Shown here: positions 20,150 through 31,589 of the stretch, piece by piece
Layout of the letters: each line of letters starts with the position of its first letter
Position numbering within the stretch: position 1 is the stretch's first letter
Source of the DNA: Incurvaria masculella
Lineage: Eukaryota; Arthropoda; Insecta; Lepidoptera; Incurvariidae
Assembly (NCBI GenBank): GCA_946894095.1
Contig: OX335658.1
Coordinates: 15,987,001-16,051,000, forward strand
Length of the DNA: 64,000 nt
Direction of reading: 5' to 3'
The notes under the pieces: generated by a model
What the model was told of the DNA's origin: nothing
Database searches by the model: none
What the model saw: only the letters and a program-made list of their open reading frames with translations
Program-made: the position numbers and the translations under genes

Positions 20150-20470
20150 CGAAGCCGAAACTCTCGAAACATCGAAGGGGAAATCCCTCCGCGGGATACA
20201 TCTCCGAGACCCGCACTCGCATCCGCTCCTAATATGCCTCCTTTCGCCCAAATAAAACGGGCACCAATAAAGGCGGCGTCAAATCACGACCCTGGGGGAC
20301 GCGGCGGGAGAGCGCGCGTCCCAACATAACTCACCGACTCGTAAGACATCTACGATTTTTTCCCGTATCTCCCCGATGAATTTTCCCGTTGTTGGGAATA
20401 TTCAGTCGAGTGTGCACTACGTCACCCGTTCCCACCTCGAGACTTTCGGCGGGGCTCGAGATGTGATAAT
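20150..20470. other. GC-rich island
   Basis: A GC-rich block of unknown nature directly after a (GGAC)n element, with CpG-rich stretches (GACGCGGCGGGAGAGCGCGC). A 66-codon frame (20129-20329) begins inside the repeat and is probably not real. Candidate conserved non-coding DNA. Confidence 0.25.
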
Positions 20471-20492
20471 ATTTTGATTTGCTGCTCGCTTA

Positions 20493-20862
20493 TTAAGAGC
20501 GGCCCGTAAACTATGCTCCCAATACAAACGTAGTTTACTAATCATTTTAAAACAACTGTTCTAATAGAATTGATATTTAATATCTATGATCAGGGAACAA
20601 ATATCTGTGTCTGCAAGTGGTTAGTTTTTTGAAAAATCCAAACAGAATCGTATAAAAGCAAAAATGAAGTCTTGATAGAGATTTTGTTTTTTCTGTGGTT
20701 TGAGGCAGGACACATTTACCAAAAAATGACATGCAGACACAGATATTTGTTCCTGATAGTAGATACCTAATATTAAGTAAATTCGAATAGTGGTTTTCAA
20801 ATTATTAGTAAACTGGTAAGTATGGGAGGCGAAATTTTCTGATGCTTACGGGTCCACCTTAA
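20493..20862 (+). mobile_element. TTAA-bounded TIR element, family III
   Basis: 370 bp bounded by TTAA (20493-20496 and 20859-20862). The ends are GAGCGGCCCGTAA and, inverted, TTACGGGTCCACC. An inner inverted pair (AGGGAACAAATATCTGTGTC with GACACAGATATTTGTTCCTG) extends the foldback. Only one copy in the window; no transposase. Confidence 0.78.
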
Positions 20863-21498
20863 GATAAGGGCAAGCTTGAATATTTTCTCAATCGAGCTTA
20901 TTTCTTATGAAAAGCGAAAAGGCTCGACACTTCATGTCTGGAGGTCGTGTTAAAGAGATCATTTGGCCCTGTAGAATTTGCTCTAGAACTATAAGAGAAC
21001 AACCTATAACACCACTTTCAAGGCATTTTTTGGTTATTTATAGCGTTTATATGGCCTACGCCAGCTCCTAGAGAGACCGAAAGAGGTGCTCTACAATGCC
21101 GATGGTGTTTCGACCTTTCACATGGGCTGCGAAAACCATGCCAGGTTGTCGGGTTCTTCTACATGCCATGTTTGAATAACCCCAGTCTGTAATTCAGGAA
21201 AATACTTCAGCCGCGAGCGCATTCCTTAGTTTACCGGCCAGTATAAAGGATATTCAGGATCGTGAGATTCTTGGATTAGGATAGGACAGTGAATAGCGGA
21301 ATAGCGTTCCCTGTCTATTGTACGTTGAGCAACATTAGACTAGTGGCTCTCTGAGCTGCAGACCTCGCATCCTTGAATAGCTTAAAAAATAATAAATGCT
21401 TAAAAACATTTCTAAGAGTTTCAGAAACTGAAAATTCAGAGGTGATAAAATTCTTAAATACATATACAGTTATTGCATCAAATGATGAAATAATACAA
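20863..21498. other. unique stretch, no gene seen
   Basis: Short overlapping frames only. No repeat is recognised. Confidence 0.3.
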
Positions 21499-21770
21499 CT
21501 AGCTGAGGAACCCGGCTCCGCTCGGGTCAATGTCATTTTGGACTGATGGCGGGTCGAATTATTTCCTAATAAGTTCTTCATTAAAACTTTCGTCCCCTAT
21601 TTAACTTCACACCTTTCGAGTTTAATTTTTGTTAGAAAAAGTCGCCTTTGTTCTAACCCAAAGTCCATACTCTATGCATACCAAATTTCATCTAAATTGG
21701 TTCAGCGCTTTAGGCGTGAAAAAGAAACAGACAAAGACAGAGCGAATGCTAGCATTTATAATATTATGGA
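21499..21770 (-). mobile_element. non-autonomous Helitron, copy H1
   Basis: Read on the minus strand, a 3' end with hairpin CCCGAGCGGAGCCGGG, about 10 nt and CTAG is followed by host T. The 5' end reads TCCATAATATTATAAATGC preceded by A. A-TC...CTAG-T with a subterminal hairpin is the Helitron signature. The interior (GGTTCAGCGCTTTAGGCGTG) is typical of insect copies. 272 bp, non-coding. Its 5' end differs from copies H3-H5, so it is a separate subfamily with a shared 3' end. Confidence 0.78.
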
Positions 21771-22123
21771 TGGTAGTATTATTATGGTAGCATGAGTTTA
21801 ATATAGGTTACAAAATATTCATGCTACGAGACCCTTACGAGACAGAATACACAAAAGCAATTTTTCTCCTCACCCCTGCTTCGGTCAATACATCGACGGG
21901 GACAAAGCCGATTGGAATCATAAATCTCTCGCCGTAATTAATCACATCTGACCGCGGCAGATGCTCCCGGGGCGTCTTGTCACCCGGCTCGCGTCCGATA
22001 CACGTCTCTCCTATCATGGCCGCCACACCAGATCGCTGTGGTTTGCAGCTGAAGGACATATATTTGCCTCACACACGCAAATATACGTCTGCCTCAAATT
22101 GCGTTTTTATGGTCAAAAATCGC

Positions 22124-22310
22124 TCTTGGTGGAAATTTTGTAAACTTCGGTTAGGTCCTCTCTATGACAACATGGCGTGACTCTAGAGTAGGTAGATTTA
22201 GAGCTTCAAGTCTCTCTAAGTAGTTCAGGTTACGTAGCTCAAGGGGGATCTTGGTGAATATTATTTGTACCCGTTCTAACTGCTGGATATCTTTGGCAAA
22301 GTAAGTTTTA
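22124..22310 (-). pseudogene. LINE reverse-transcriptase fragment
   Basis: The minus strand encodes DIQQLERVQIIFTKIPLEL, then RNLNYLERLEALNLPTLESR and, after a one-base frameshift, DLTEVYKISTK. This order (QLERVQ, F-x-K, RL-x-x-L-x-L-x-x-L-x-x-R, D-L-x-x-x-Y-K) is the post-catalytic thumb region of many insect non-LTR reverse transcriptases. No catalytic domain remains. It differs from the family at 2037, 10080 and 58935, which are from further C-terminal. Confidence 0.72.
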
Positions 22311-22462
22311 TGATGTTATACAGAATGTTGCAACTGCCACTACAGATATATTGGCAGCGTATTTCTAAAATATCTTAATAATCGAAGGTTTCTGGTTACC
22401 GATATTTGATTATTTTAAATTTATGTTTTCGTCTAGTGTAATTTGACGCGATGTTGTCATAA

Positions 22463-22562
22463 GGAAGCTCTTGGGATGAAACCTAGATCCCACGTGGCGT
22501 ATCAGGCTAATGTCATGACAGTAGATGTGATATTAACCATCAAAGTCCAGTTACATACATAG
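22463..22562 (+). mobile_element. SINE 3' fragment
   Basis: CACGTGGCGTATCAGGCTAA, then TGTCATGACAGTAG, GTGATATTAACCATCAAAGT and CCAGTTACATA match the last 100 bp of the 5S-lineage SINE (compare 13034-13100). Confidence 0.7.
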
Positions 22563-22637
22563 TTCTCCACGTTCTTACGGTACATTCGATTATGTTTACA
22601 CTATATGAATTAATCACTTTGTATGGAAAGTCTATTT

Positions 22638-22957
22638 TAGGGCTCCGTACCCAAAGGGTGAAAACGGAACCCTATTACTAAGCCTCCGCTGTCCGTCCGT
22701 CCGTCCGTCCGTCCGTCCGTCCGTCCGTCCGTCTGTCACAGGGCTGGATCTCATTAACCGTAATAGCTAGGCAGCTGAAATTTTCACAGATTGTGTGTTT
22801 ATTTTGCCGCTGTAACAACAAATAGGTAAAATAAAAAAAAATAAAAAATTAAAGTGGGCCCCCTTACAAAAAACGTATTTATTTTCTAGTTAAATATTGT
22901 ATGATGGTACGGAACCCTTCGTGTGCGGGTCCGACTCGCAGTTGGCCGGTTTTTTTT
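22638..22957 (-). mobile_element. (GGAC)n interspersed element, copy 6
   Basis: 320 bp with about ten GTCC units at 22692-22733, longer than in most copies. AGGGCTCCGTACCCAAAGGG at one end and GGTCCGACTCGCAGTTGGCC at the other; the palindrome has two changes. Confidence 0.92.
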
Positions 22958-23188
22958 ATTTAGAGGATATTCAGAAAAAAGTTTTTAACCATTTTTGTTT
23001 ATTTAAATCCCAATAAACATTTACTAAATGTGATGTACTGGCCATAGCAACGGCCTGTAAATTCTTAAATATGAAATGCTAACAGATTTTTAAATATGTC
23101 TTAAAACAATAATTATTGCCCATACGGAAATATTTTTTTCAACCTTTTCTTCGCATCCATGCTTTATGGACATGTAAAAAATATATAA

Positions 23189-23232
23189 TTGGGCCCACTG
23201 CATTTCTTCCCGTGCATGTTTTAAGAAGCTAA
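23189..23232 (+). mobile_element. third-type SINE head fragment
   Basis: GGGCCCACTGCATTTCTTCC and CGTGCATGTTTTAAGAAGC match the head joined to the SINE body at 46438-46572. Only the head is present here. Confidence 0.55.
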
Positions 23233-23473
23233 GGAATTTGTTGTTCGTGATAGGGGGAATGAGATGTAAAATGTGAGAACATATGCGAGAGAATTCGAAC
23301 ATATCTGCACCAATCAGAAGTGGATTCCAAATAGTCTACCCAATAATAGCGCAGAAGGTACATAAACGCATCTGATTGGTTCAGAATCGATCGAATTCGC
23401 TCGCATATTTTCTCACATCTTAGGCTTATTTAATTATTAATTTTAATTTAATAATAATGTTTTAAATTATTTT

Positions 23474-23575
23474 TCAATTCAATGTAACATTGCATTCTAA
23501 GGAAGGTCCTGCCATGGCACATAGTTCTTATGTAGGTGTGGAATTATCCATCCATTTCCTGATACAACCAATGAA
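23474..23575 (+). mobile_element. SINE body fragment
   Basis: TTCAATTCAATGTAACATTG, then AAGGAAGGTCCTGCCATGGC and ACATAGTTC match the SINE body, followed by a degenerate 3' end. Head and upstream body are missing. Confidence 0.65.
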
Positions 23576-25560
23576 TAGAAAATGTTCACAGTTATCTTTT
23601 AAATTTATTTTTTGAAGAGCGCTTCAAAAGTTTTCTACCTGATTGATCAGGTATTTCCTGTTTGAGCTACCTATCTTTTAATGTTAACATTATGACCTGT
23701 ATCAGTTGTGAATATTGTAAAATATTTGCTTCTATGATTCATATCTCCGTGAAACGTTAAATATCCCAAACCTATTTTCGGAATGGTTACCAGTAATTAA
23801 ATACGAAATTATGCGCGGAATTAATTCTCCTACCAAACGGATTTGCATAATGTATGTTTCAAACATCATGCTGATTTCAAAGGAAACACACGATTCGCTT
23901 TATATAATTGTAATCGGCATGCAACGATCAGGAATATTCGATTCATTATAAATGTAGAGCCCGACACCCTACCCATCTGAAACGAAAGCGTGGCCTTAAA
24001 TTATTTCGGAAAGACGACTGGAAGTCAACTTTGAGTAATTGAAAAAGTTGCGCTTTGAAACTCTACCCAGCGGGGGCTGGAGTTTCACAAGTCACTCATA
24101 AATATAATATTGAAACCTCATGGTTTACTTTCAACTTTATCTCGTTAAAGGTATTGCGATGGTATAAGCTCTGATCGATAATGCGCTATTTGAAACTTAA
24201 TGTCAACAAACATTTTCTTAATGGTTACCAAATTTACTTTGACATCAAGTGTAAAGTCTAATGTAGATTTAAGTGTTAAGTCAAATACTAGTATCTCCAT
24301 GCGAAGGTCATTATTATCACAATATCAATTTTTTCAAACTAGGTTTACCTATTCTTTAAAATTCTAAGTTTGGGCAAAAGTAAAAATATTTGTTTCTATA
24401 AATACCAAATAGTTATTATTTTCTATGTAAACAGGAAATTCCCTAAATTTTGAATTCTTTTATTAAACATCGGAGCCCACTGACAACATCACAATAATCT
24501 GCTTTATATAATGGGTTAAAACATTTTTCAACATTCTTTAATAATAGGACTGCAAACGGAACAGACAGATGAAGTTATTTTCGAATTTATAATACCTATT
24601 TAGTATGGACATGTCCGATATGTGTTCTAGGGTTATTCTGGTCGGGGAAGGTAATAAATGAGCGAGTGTCATTAATATAAATAATTGAAACTTATTTGAA
24701 AGAGAGAACCAATTAATGACTGGATATGTTCATGGCAGTAGCGTCAGATAGCTTGTATCGTTGTACTCGTACTAATTCAAACTATCCGTTATATTGGAAA
24801 AAGTTGCCTCATTAATTTGATGGACGTAGTTGAAGATAAAACATGGCGACCACATGAATAATATTGGCCTATATGAAAGTAATTATGATTTCTCGTAACT
24901 GTATATTTAATGTAATGGGTTAGAGGTATTGTCTCTCATGAACCGTGAATGTGAGTATTCTAATACTTATAATTATTAATCTGTTTGATTGAATTAATAA
25001 TGATGGAAGCAAAAAATTACTAGAGTACTTTTGGAAATTTTATAATATCTTCAACCTTCTTAGTATTTTTAAGTCTGGTGATTTCTTTCATCTCGCAACA
25101 AGCTTCAACAGCTAGCCATCGAAGATTAGAATACAGACTAGATTAGAGACTCTAATAGACCCGCTTTGTAGACCGGGATAGATACGGTTTGAGAAGCACA
25201 TTAAATCCGAAATGATTTTTTTTTTCTTAGAAATATATAATTTCATGTTCATATGCTTACATTAAGTTTGCAACATTGAGCGGAGCCCGGAAGATAGAAA
25301 AAAAAATTAAAATGCATTAAAAAATATAGATCTCCTAAACAAATATTTAGAAACGGTATTAAAAAAAATTATATGTTAAGTCTTTTAAGGCGTAATGTAA
25401 CTGTGAATTTACAACAATTTTGTAATTACGGAAATGGATTTAAAAAAATGTTTTTACTAAAAAAATCTATTCCGCGAACCTAACTTGCTATTGCTATATT
25501 TCTTTCTAGAATATGTAAAAGAAAATTAAATTCTTTAAAAACTATACCACGAACGTTTAG
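23576..25560. other. about 2 kb of unique AT-rich DNA, no gene seen
   Basis: No frame of 60 or more codons falls wholly in this stretch on either strand, and no repeat family of the window occurs here. It is the longest repeat-poor piece seen and could be intronic or intergenic. Confidence 0.4.
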
Positions 25561-25628
25561 TTTGACGGCTTACCGCGCGTGTGAGGAGCAGCACGACCTG
25601 ATCCTCACACGCGCGGTAAGCCGTCAAA
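25561..25628. repeat. perfect 27-bp hairpin
   Basis: Arms 25561-25587 (TTTGACGGCTTACCGCGCGT then GTGAGGA) and 25602-25628 are exact reverse complements separated by a 14-nt loop. The GC-rich arms contrast with AT-rich surroundings. The plus flank on the right (TTATGTCCCGCGTAAGTTTT) matches, in reverse, the sequence next to the arm at 8953-9020, so it belongs to a mobile repeat. Transcribed, it would give a stem of pre-miRNA size, though nothing shows expression. Confidence 0.85.
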
Positions 25629-25680
25629 ATAAATATTGTAGTTATGTCCCGCGTAAGTTTTAAAATATTAATATACCACG

Positions 25681-26811
25681 AACGATTTTATACGTATGTC
25701 GAATTTTTTGTTTAGCTTTTGTGTGAATGTAAAAATTATAAATGAAAAAAATTGCTTCTAATATTTGAAACATTTTACAAATTTCACAGAATATAGAGTT
25801 TGCGGTCAGTTTCCAATTTCAGAAAATAAAATAGTATTTTCATTATTTGCTTTGCAGATATTATGAAAATAGTACAAAAAAAATATATTTACACAGTTCC
25901 GTAAATAAGAAATTGTTGCAAATTCACAGTAATATTAAACCTAAAATTAGCTAACATATAACATTTTTAAATAACATTTCTAAATATTTGTTTAGGAGAT
26001 ATCATTTTTTAAACATATTTCATATTTTATTTCTATCTTCCGGACCCCCCAAAATGTTTCAAACTTAATGTACACACGTCCACATGAAATACTACGTTTA
26101 TGAGAAAAAACATTGCATTTCGGATTTAATGTTTTTCTAAGTGCTGATTTAAGGCTAAAGTTCCTGGAGTATTGCCTCTCCACCTTAGCGTTAGATCTTG
26201 CGAGGTTTAGGTTCTTCGATAATCTTCAAATCTCCTTTTCTGGTATTCCTGTTGCCAGATACTTCAACAGCAACATAGATAACTTACTTCTTAAGCCGTT
26301 TCGATTGGAGTTTCATTCAATCGTGGTCACGGGATAATTCCTCGTTATTCTTCTTTGTTCATTAGTTTAGTGAATACATTTTTTAATAATTAAATTTTTG
26401 CAATTTCAATAAACCATTTCAGGGATGTTATGAAATCCTTTGATTTGCTCATTGAAATATTAACTCGACATGTAATTTTCATATTTGTCAGGATTTCAAA
26501 TGGCTGTGGAACATCATTTGCGGTCGCCTGATCTGAAATTGACTAATAATAATTGGTTCCGTTCAGGAGTTGGAATTGGCAATGGAAAACATAATTAGAT
26601 GCAAATCTGTAACTATAAAACATAAACAAGCAGTATATGCATGCATTTCCATTTATAATTATGATCCTCTACACACAACATATTTCAACTTTTTATTAGA
26701 TTTCTTGTTTTATCTGCTGTTTAGGGATTTTTCATAGAATATACAATATTCGATTCCGATTACAATATAAGATTCCGATGCAGTCATTATTTTATGTGAC
26801 ATTTACTTATG
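25681..26811. other. unique AT-rich stretch, no gene seen
   Basis: Frames of 63-74 codons near 25992-26337 overlap on opposite strands and have no motif. No repeat is recognised. Confidence 0.35.
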
Positions 26812-26950
26812 TGACTGGACTGTCATTTTATATTAACCGTATCACCTAGTAACTGAGGGAGGGGACCTACCGTTTAACGTAGAATCCGAACCACGAACGA
26901 CGAATCCCTTAGTTGGCTCTTACGTCATGCACGGGAAGAAATTCAGTTAT
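26812..26950 (-). mobile_element. SINE with third-type head, internally deleted
   Basis: The minus strand starts AATTTCTTCCCGTGCATGAC, then AACTAAGGGATTCGTCGTTC, GTGGTTCGGATTCTACGTTA and AACGGTAGGTCCCC. The body then jumps to the 3' end near 26812. Shares its head with 46438-46572 and 31826-32070. Confidence 0.65.
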
Positions 26951-27068
26951 AAATTATATATTGTCTATGACAAATATAATTTATATAAAATGTAAAGTCG
27001 TTAATTTATATTAACTACTTTACATTTCAAATATATTTATTTCCATATTTATTTTCGAGAAAACAGAC

Positions 27069-27475
27069 ACATTTAGCTTTAGAGGTTTGGTCTTAATCCG
27101 ATGAACCCAGTTTCAGCCATTTAGGTTATCGTTACCATTTTTAGGGTTCCGTACCCAAAGGGTGAAAACGGAACCCTATTACTAAGCCTCCGCTGTCCAT
27201 CGGTCCGTCCGTCCGTCCGTCCGTCTGTCACAGGGCTGTATCTTATGAGCCGTAATAAGTAGGCAGCTGAAATTTTCACATAGTGTGTATTTATTTTGTC
27301 GCTATAACAACAAATAGGTAAAATAAAAAAAACAATAGGAATTAAACGGGGGCCCCATACAAAAAAAGTTTTTTTGTGTTAAATCTTGTACGATGGTACG
27401 GAACCCTTCGTGTGCCAGTCCGACTCGCACTTGGCCGGTTTTGTCGCTAACGAAGTCTATTACGTCAGCTAACGA
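27069..27475. repeat. ATTTAGCTTTAGAGG repeat interrupted by a (GGAC)n element
   Basis: ACATTTAGCTTTAGAGGTTT, GGTC..AATCCGATGAACCC and CAGCCATTTAGGTTATCGTT match the right arm of the 47100-47640 inverted repeat. Its expected continuation (CCATTTTTGTCG) is split exactly at the (GGAC)n element: CCATTTTT before it and TTGTCG after it. Confidence 0.55.
27142..27442 (-). mobile_element. (GGAC)n interspersed element, copy 7
   Basis: A 301-bp full-length copy: AGGGTTCCGTACCCAAAGGG, GTCC tract at 27195-27225, TGTGCCAGTCCGACTCGCAC, TTGGCCGG. It is inserted in a T-run of an older repeat. Confidence 0.92.
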
Positions 27476-27913
27476 ATTTCACGATAATATTCGAATCGAC
27501 ACAATGCTTCCCCTAGGCGCGGATTTTGCATATTGAACCTAAGCTGTGTTTTGACTGCAATTAATGGAATATCAACCCAATTTTAAAGACCAAAAACTTT
27601 TTATTATTCTTTTAATAATTGGATTACAACATCTACTATTGAAAAATTTTAAAATTTAAAACCTTTTATACTTTTACATATAGAAATTTGCTAGAATGTG
27701 CGAAATTCCTGAAAATCATCAACCCCATTATAACAGCGCCCAAGGGCTAACAAAGCAGCTGAGAACACGTTGCCGGTATAAGCATCCGTCCCCTTTGCGT
27801 GGGGGATTTAATATGGTATGGGTTGGAATTATATTTATTCATTTTATTAAAAAAATCTACCTTTTTCCTGCAAATATGTTAAGAATTACTAGGTTCACGT
27901 TTGAGTCAGACGT
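27476..27913. other. mostly unique stretch
   Basis: The first 60 bases (ACGTCAGCTAACGAATTTCA, ATTCGAATCGACACAATGCT, TCCCCTA) belong to the same repeat as 18825-18880. A 99-codon plus frame (27696-27995) runs into the LINE tail at 27914 and has no motif. Confidence 0.4.
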
Positions 27914-28040
27914 TCATAATAATAATAATCATAACATTATACCTTACCGTCATAACAAAAGGCGGCCTGAATGCCTGAGGGCATTTTATACCTAGCAATG
28001 TTTTTTGTATATATGGAGAGAGAGGTACATAGCGGCGGAC
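27914..28040 (-). mobile_element. LINE 3' end, minus strand, copy 1
   Basis: An (AAT)n-like start is followed by GGCGGCCTGAATGCCTGAGG, GCATTTTATACCTA and GAGAGAGGTACATAGCGGCG. The same order occurs at 34034-34155 (GGCGGGCTTAATGCCGGAGG, GCATCCTCTACCTA, GAGAGAGGTACATGGCGGCG). On the minus strand this is a 3' untranslated end with an ATT-rich tail. No coding part is seen. Confidence 0.6.
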
Positions 28041-28676
28041 TGAAATAAATGTAGAACATTTTGTTAATGACAAAAAAAACCTCACCTTCATGGAGAAATA
28101 TTTGTGAACAAACGTTTAGTTGCTTCCCGTGTTTCTTTTTAAAGAACACACTTTTTAACCTTAATAACTTCTACGGAATTATTTTTTTCAGGAAGAGTAA
28201 ACATAATTTGTTGAAGAGCCAAATAAAAGGTCACCTAAAGGCTCCAGGGAATGCCTAGAAGCTACAGTAAAAGGTAAAACGTTCAACAGTTTGGCACAAA
28301 ATTATTTATTTTTCCGTCTGTATAAATGAGATCATAATCTTTTTTAGTATTTATTTAGGATGACAGGGACCGATTACAATTATTTTTTCAGTCTATAAAG
28401 GCTATAGCCTCAAAAAGAATGCAAACCTTTATGCTTAGGCACAACACAGGTTTGAAAATTTGATTCATGCCCTATTATCTTATTCATCGAATATATTTTA
28501 TTGGAATCACTTTAGATTATCATTTGTATAATGCCGCATTTGGGGAAAGTATGATTTTTTGGCCGCAGAGAAATAGCGTCCAAATTATATTTTAGTTTAA
28601 AAGTGGATTATTGAAAGTTTACAAGTAGATGTTGTTACGAAATGACTTACACTAGCGTGAATCGTCGATGTTTATC
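28041..28676. other. unique stretch, no gene seen
   Basis: Overlapping frames of 60-70 codons, no motif. Confidence 0.3.
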
Positions 28677-29165
28677 TTAAGGATGTTCCGACCCATACAA
28701 TGTTGTTTTTACACAGAACGCAAAAAGTATTGCACTTGAAGGCACGAATTCGTCAAAAATATTAAATATAGCCATAGTAGTTGCAGCGAAAACATATTCA
28801 CAATTTCAGGTTTAATGGTTTCGTTGTAATTGCCGATTAGAAGTTTTACACCGTTAAATTGCGCTGTTAAATAAAAATCGTATTTAAATAAATTGTAACA
28901 ATACCAATAATCCTGAAATTGTGAAATTGTTTTCGCTGCAAGTAATATGACTATATTAAACTTTTATTATTAATTCGTGGCTTAAAGTGCAATACTTTTT
29001 GCGTTAAGAATAAGAATAAGAATAAGAATAAGACATTTTATTTGCCACAACACATAAGTACGATAGAGTAATGAACATAAAACAAATTAAACTAAATTAA
29101 AAACACTTAAAAATTGCATTCTCTTATGCGTGCAAACAACTTTATATGGGTCGGAACAGCCTTAA
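28677..29165 (+). mobile_element. TTAA-bounded TIR element, family IV, with nested insertion
   Basis: Bounded by TTAA (28677-28680, 29162-29165). The TIRs are long: GGATGTTCCGACCCATACAA, GTTGTTTTTACA, GCAAAAAGTATTGCACTT and more are repeated in inverse order on the right, and similarity continues through TTCACAATTTCAGG to about 130 bp per arm. The right arm is interrupted by a LINE tail (29005-29126). Non-coding; piggyBac-type target site. Confidence 0.82.
29005..29126 (-). mobile_element. LINE tail nested in the TIR element
   Basis: (AAGAAT)n at 29005-29032 followed by GACATTTTATTTGCCACAAC. On the minus strand this is a 3' end with a TTATTC-type tail. TGCGT flanks it on both sides (29000-29004, 29127-29131), and the uninterrupted sequence can be read from the opposite TIR arm. 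Confidence 0.7.
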
Positions 29166-29857
29166 ATCATTTTCTCTCTAAAAATAATCTGTTTTCACCG
29201 TTCTTTCTGTTTGGATGACTTGATTTTACATTTGTGTATTGTGTATGCAATTTCTGCCAGAATATTAAACAATGCCTCGAGAATGCCATGAATCAGAAAC
29301 CAAATCACTTACAAAATCCGACGTCAGGCATATATCGGTCCGTCTGCTGTTTTGTCTGTCCGAGACATTCAGTTTTATCACGAGTTGTTAGATTGCATCT
29401 TGTCAATCAATAATATTAAACCAAGTACTTAGTCACATTTATTTTTATTCTGAGCGGATACTTCCGTTAATTTGCACCTAAATATTCAAGAATTCTGTCA
29501 CACTTAGCTAGGCTAGTTTTCTCTCGAATAAGATTAAAGTACATAACAACAGGATACACGAACCTGCTGCATTATAATTTCAATGAAGAAAAATCATTGT
29601 TTCTACGACATCGCATGAACAAAGCAAATTTCCAAGGAAAATGTCAGCCCGCCGCGCAGTCATATTTATCGAAAGCTTGTGTCGGTGAGATATTGTGTTT
29701 CATATATCGAGTGTGCATCTCATGTTTCCAAGAAAGCCAGTGGTGAAAAATAAGAATGACATACGCACGAGGAATGTTGTGACGTTCCAAGGTATCAAAA
29801 AAGGGGATTCGACCCTACTCAATTTATCCTTTGGGTACCGAAATTATTATTGCTTTA
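29166..29857. other. unique stretch, no gene seen
   Basis: No recognisable gene or repeat. Confidence 0.3.
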
Positions 29858-30075
29858 GGGCTGATTTTTCAATAGTCTGATGATCAGCCAGATAACTATT
29901 CGACTGATTTATTTACGCCTCTGTTTATCCATCCCTTATAGTAAGTCCATATTTTTATTAGTAGAATTACAGTCAGATAATTGTGATAGAAAATATGACT
30001 ATCAGTCTGTCGACAGATAAACGACAGAAATTTGTACTATCAGTGGGATAAGTACTATGTGAGGATTGAAAAATA
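29858..30075 (+). mobile_element. GGGCTGATTTTTCAAT MITE, copy 1
   Basis: About 218 bp with short imperfect TIRs (GCTGATTTTTCAATAG; GAGGATTGAAAAATAG) and internal inverted matter (CAGATAATTGTGATAGAA, ATGACTATCAGTCTG). A second, interrupted copy lies inverted at 38373-38956. No coding capacity. Confidence 0.7.
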
Positions 30076-31589
30076 GATCTAATTAGCTTCTTTATAGTTT
30101 CGCTCAAAATATAATTATGGAACAATATATAAAATTTTACATGTATTGACTTCCTGGAACACGGGCAGGAGCCTTGTCTAGGAGCTAAAAATGGACACAA
30201 AGCTAACAGCGCAATGACAAGACATATCCCATTGCTTTCAGATCCCAGTTAAATGTATTAAAATTAATGTCTAATATAATATTTAAATGTCTAATATAAA
30301 CTCACTTAAAACGTCACTTATATGTCTAATATAATATTTATTATAATGTAATAAATAAATACATAAAAAACTTCTCTGCACACTAGATGCATAGGGCATG
30401 GAGGAAGCTTAGGAAGTTTACATAGTAAATAAAATTTAGAGTTGTGTGGTAAAACCTGTGTTAGGCATGAAAAATACCAGTTTTTATTACTTTCTGCGTT
30501 GCAATAGAAACCTTAAAAAAACAAAAGCATCGGTTGGCATTGGTTTTATATTAAAACAATTAGTGGTCCTCGAGATAGTTTAATTTTAAAGTAAACAACG
30601 ATTCATGTTAGAAGATTTTTTACACATTTTTGGAATAGTCACAAAAAACAATGAGGCTAGATTTCTAGTGTTAAGATCACAGTTACGAATAACTCAACAA
30701 TGTTTTTTTTAAATGATGTGCGTTTTGAGTCATGTTTTCACCTTAAATAATTTTCATAAAGCACGCGTCATGATCCCAGAAAACGCTTGTCTGTTTTCCG
30801 AGCGTTATCATTCCTCACAAAACATTTTCTCGATACACGGGCACGCCTCCCTGCCGACGCGTCCCAACTCGTTTCCGAGTACGAGGCACATAATAATTTA
30901 CAGGAGCGGCCGTGTGTCCAAACAAATGCTCGCTACAAAAAGCTCTCGCGACGAAAAAAACAAAGCGGGGGCTTTTTATCAAAAGAACGGATCAACGTAA
31001 TGGCGCCGCCCGGAAAGAAATGCTGGGAATTAAGCCTTAACTGGCGTTCCCCATGAATGAGGTAATATTTTTGTGCGGCTTGATTGATTGCTTTGTGGGC
31101 GAAATTCGCACTGAATCAGCAGAACGGTGAAGGGGTGAAGCCTTTGAGGCGGCCCGACAATCGGACGGGCGAATGAAAGAATTTCTGCTTTTTGTTGGAC
31201 GTTTTCGGAACACTGTCCGCTAATTGACTCACAAAGAATATTACTTGCATTATTTTTGGTTTTTTTCAATCGATGTGAATGCGAGTAAATACATTGTGTT
31301 GGCCGATGATTGAATAGTAACCATTTCATGAGACTAGTTTCTATTTCAAAGTATAATATGTTATTCATATAGAGCCGATGTTAAAGCAAGGACACATTAC
31401 TTGAAGAAAAAAATATCTGCAACCCATAACTGAGAATCAGCATAAAGTTACCAAAAGTTTATTCTTTAAATTTTACAATATATTTATTAGTCCTTACAGA
31501 AACTTGTATTTTTTTTTTTGTAGACGTTTTTTTCTGTAAAACACCGTTCTGACGATGAGTTTGCTTGTTTCTTGAAGGCGTTTTCATGG
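30076..31589. other. unique stretch with a GC-rich island
   Basis: A GC-rich island at about 30780-31160 contains overlapping plus frames (95 and 89 codons) and a 112-codon minus frame, none with a recognisable motif. The rest is AT-rich; small direct repeats of ATGTCTAATATAATATTTA lie at 30268-30340. Candidate conserved non-coding DNA. Confidence 0.3.
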
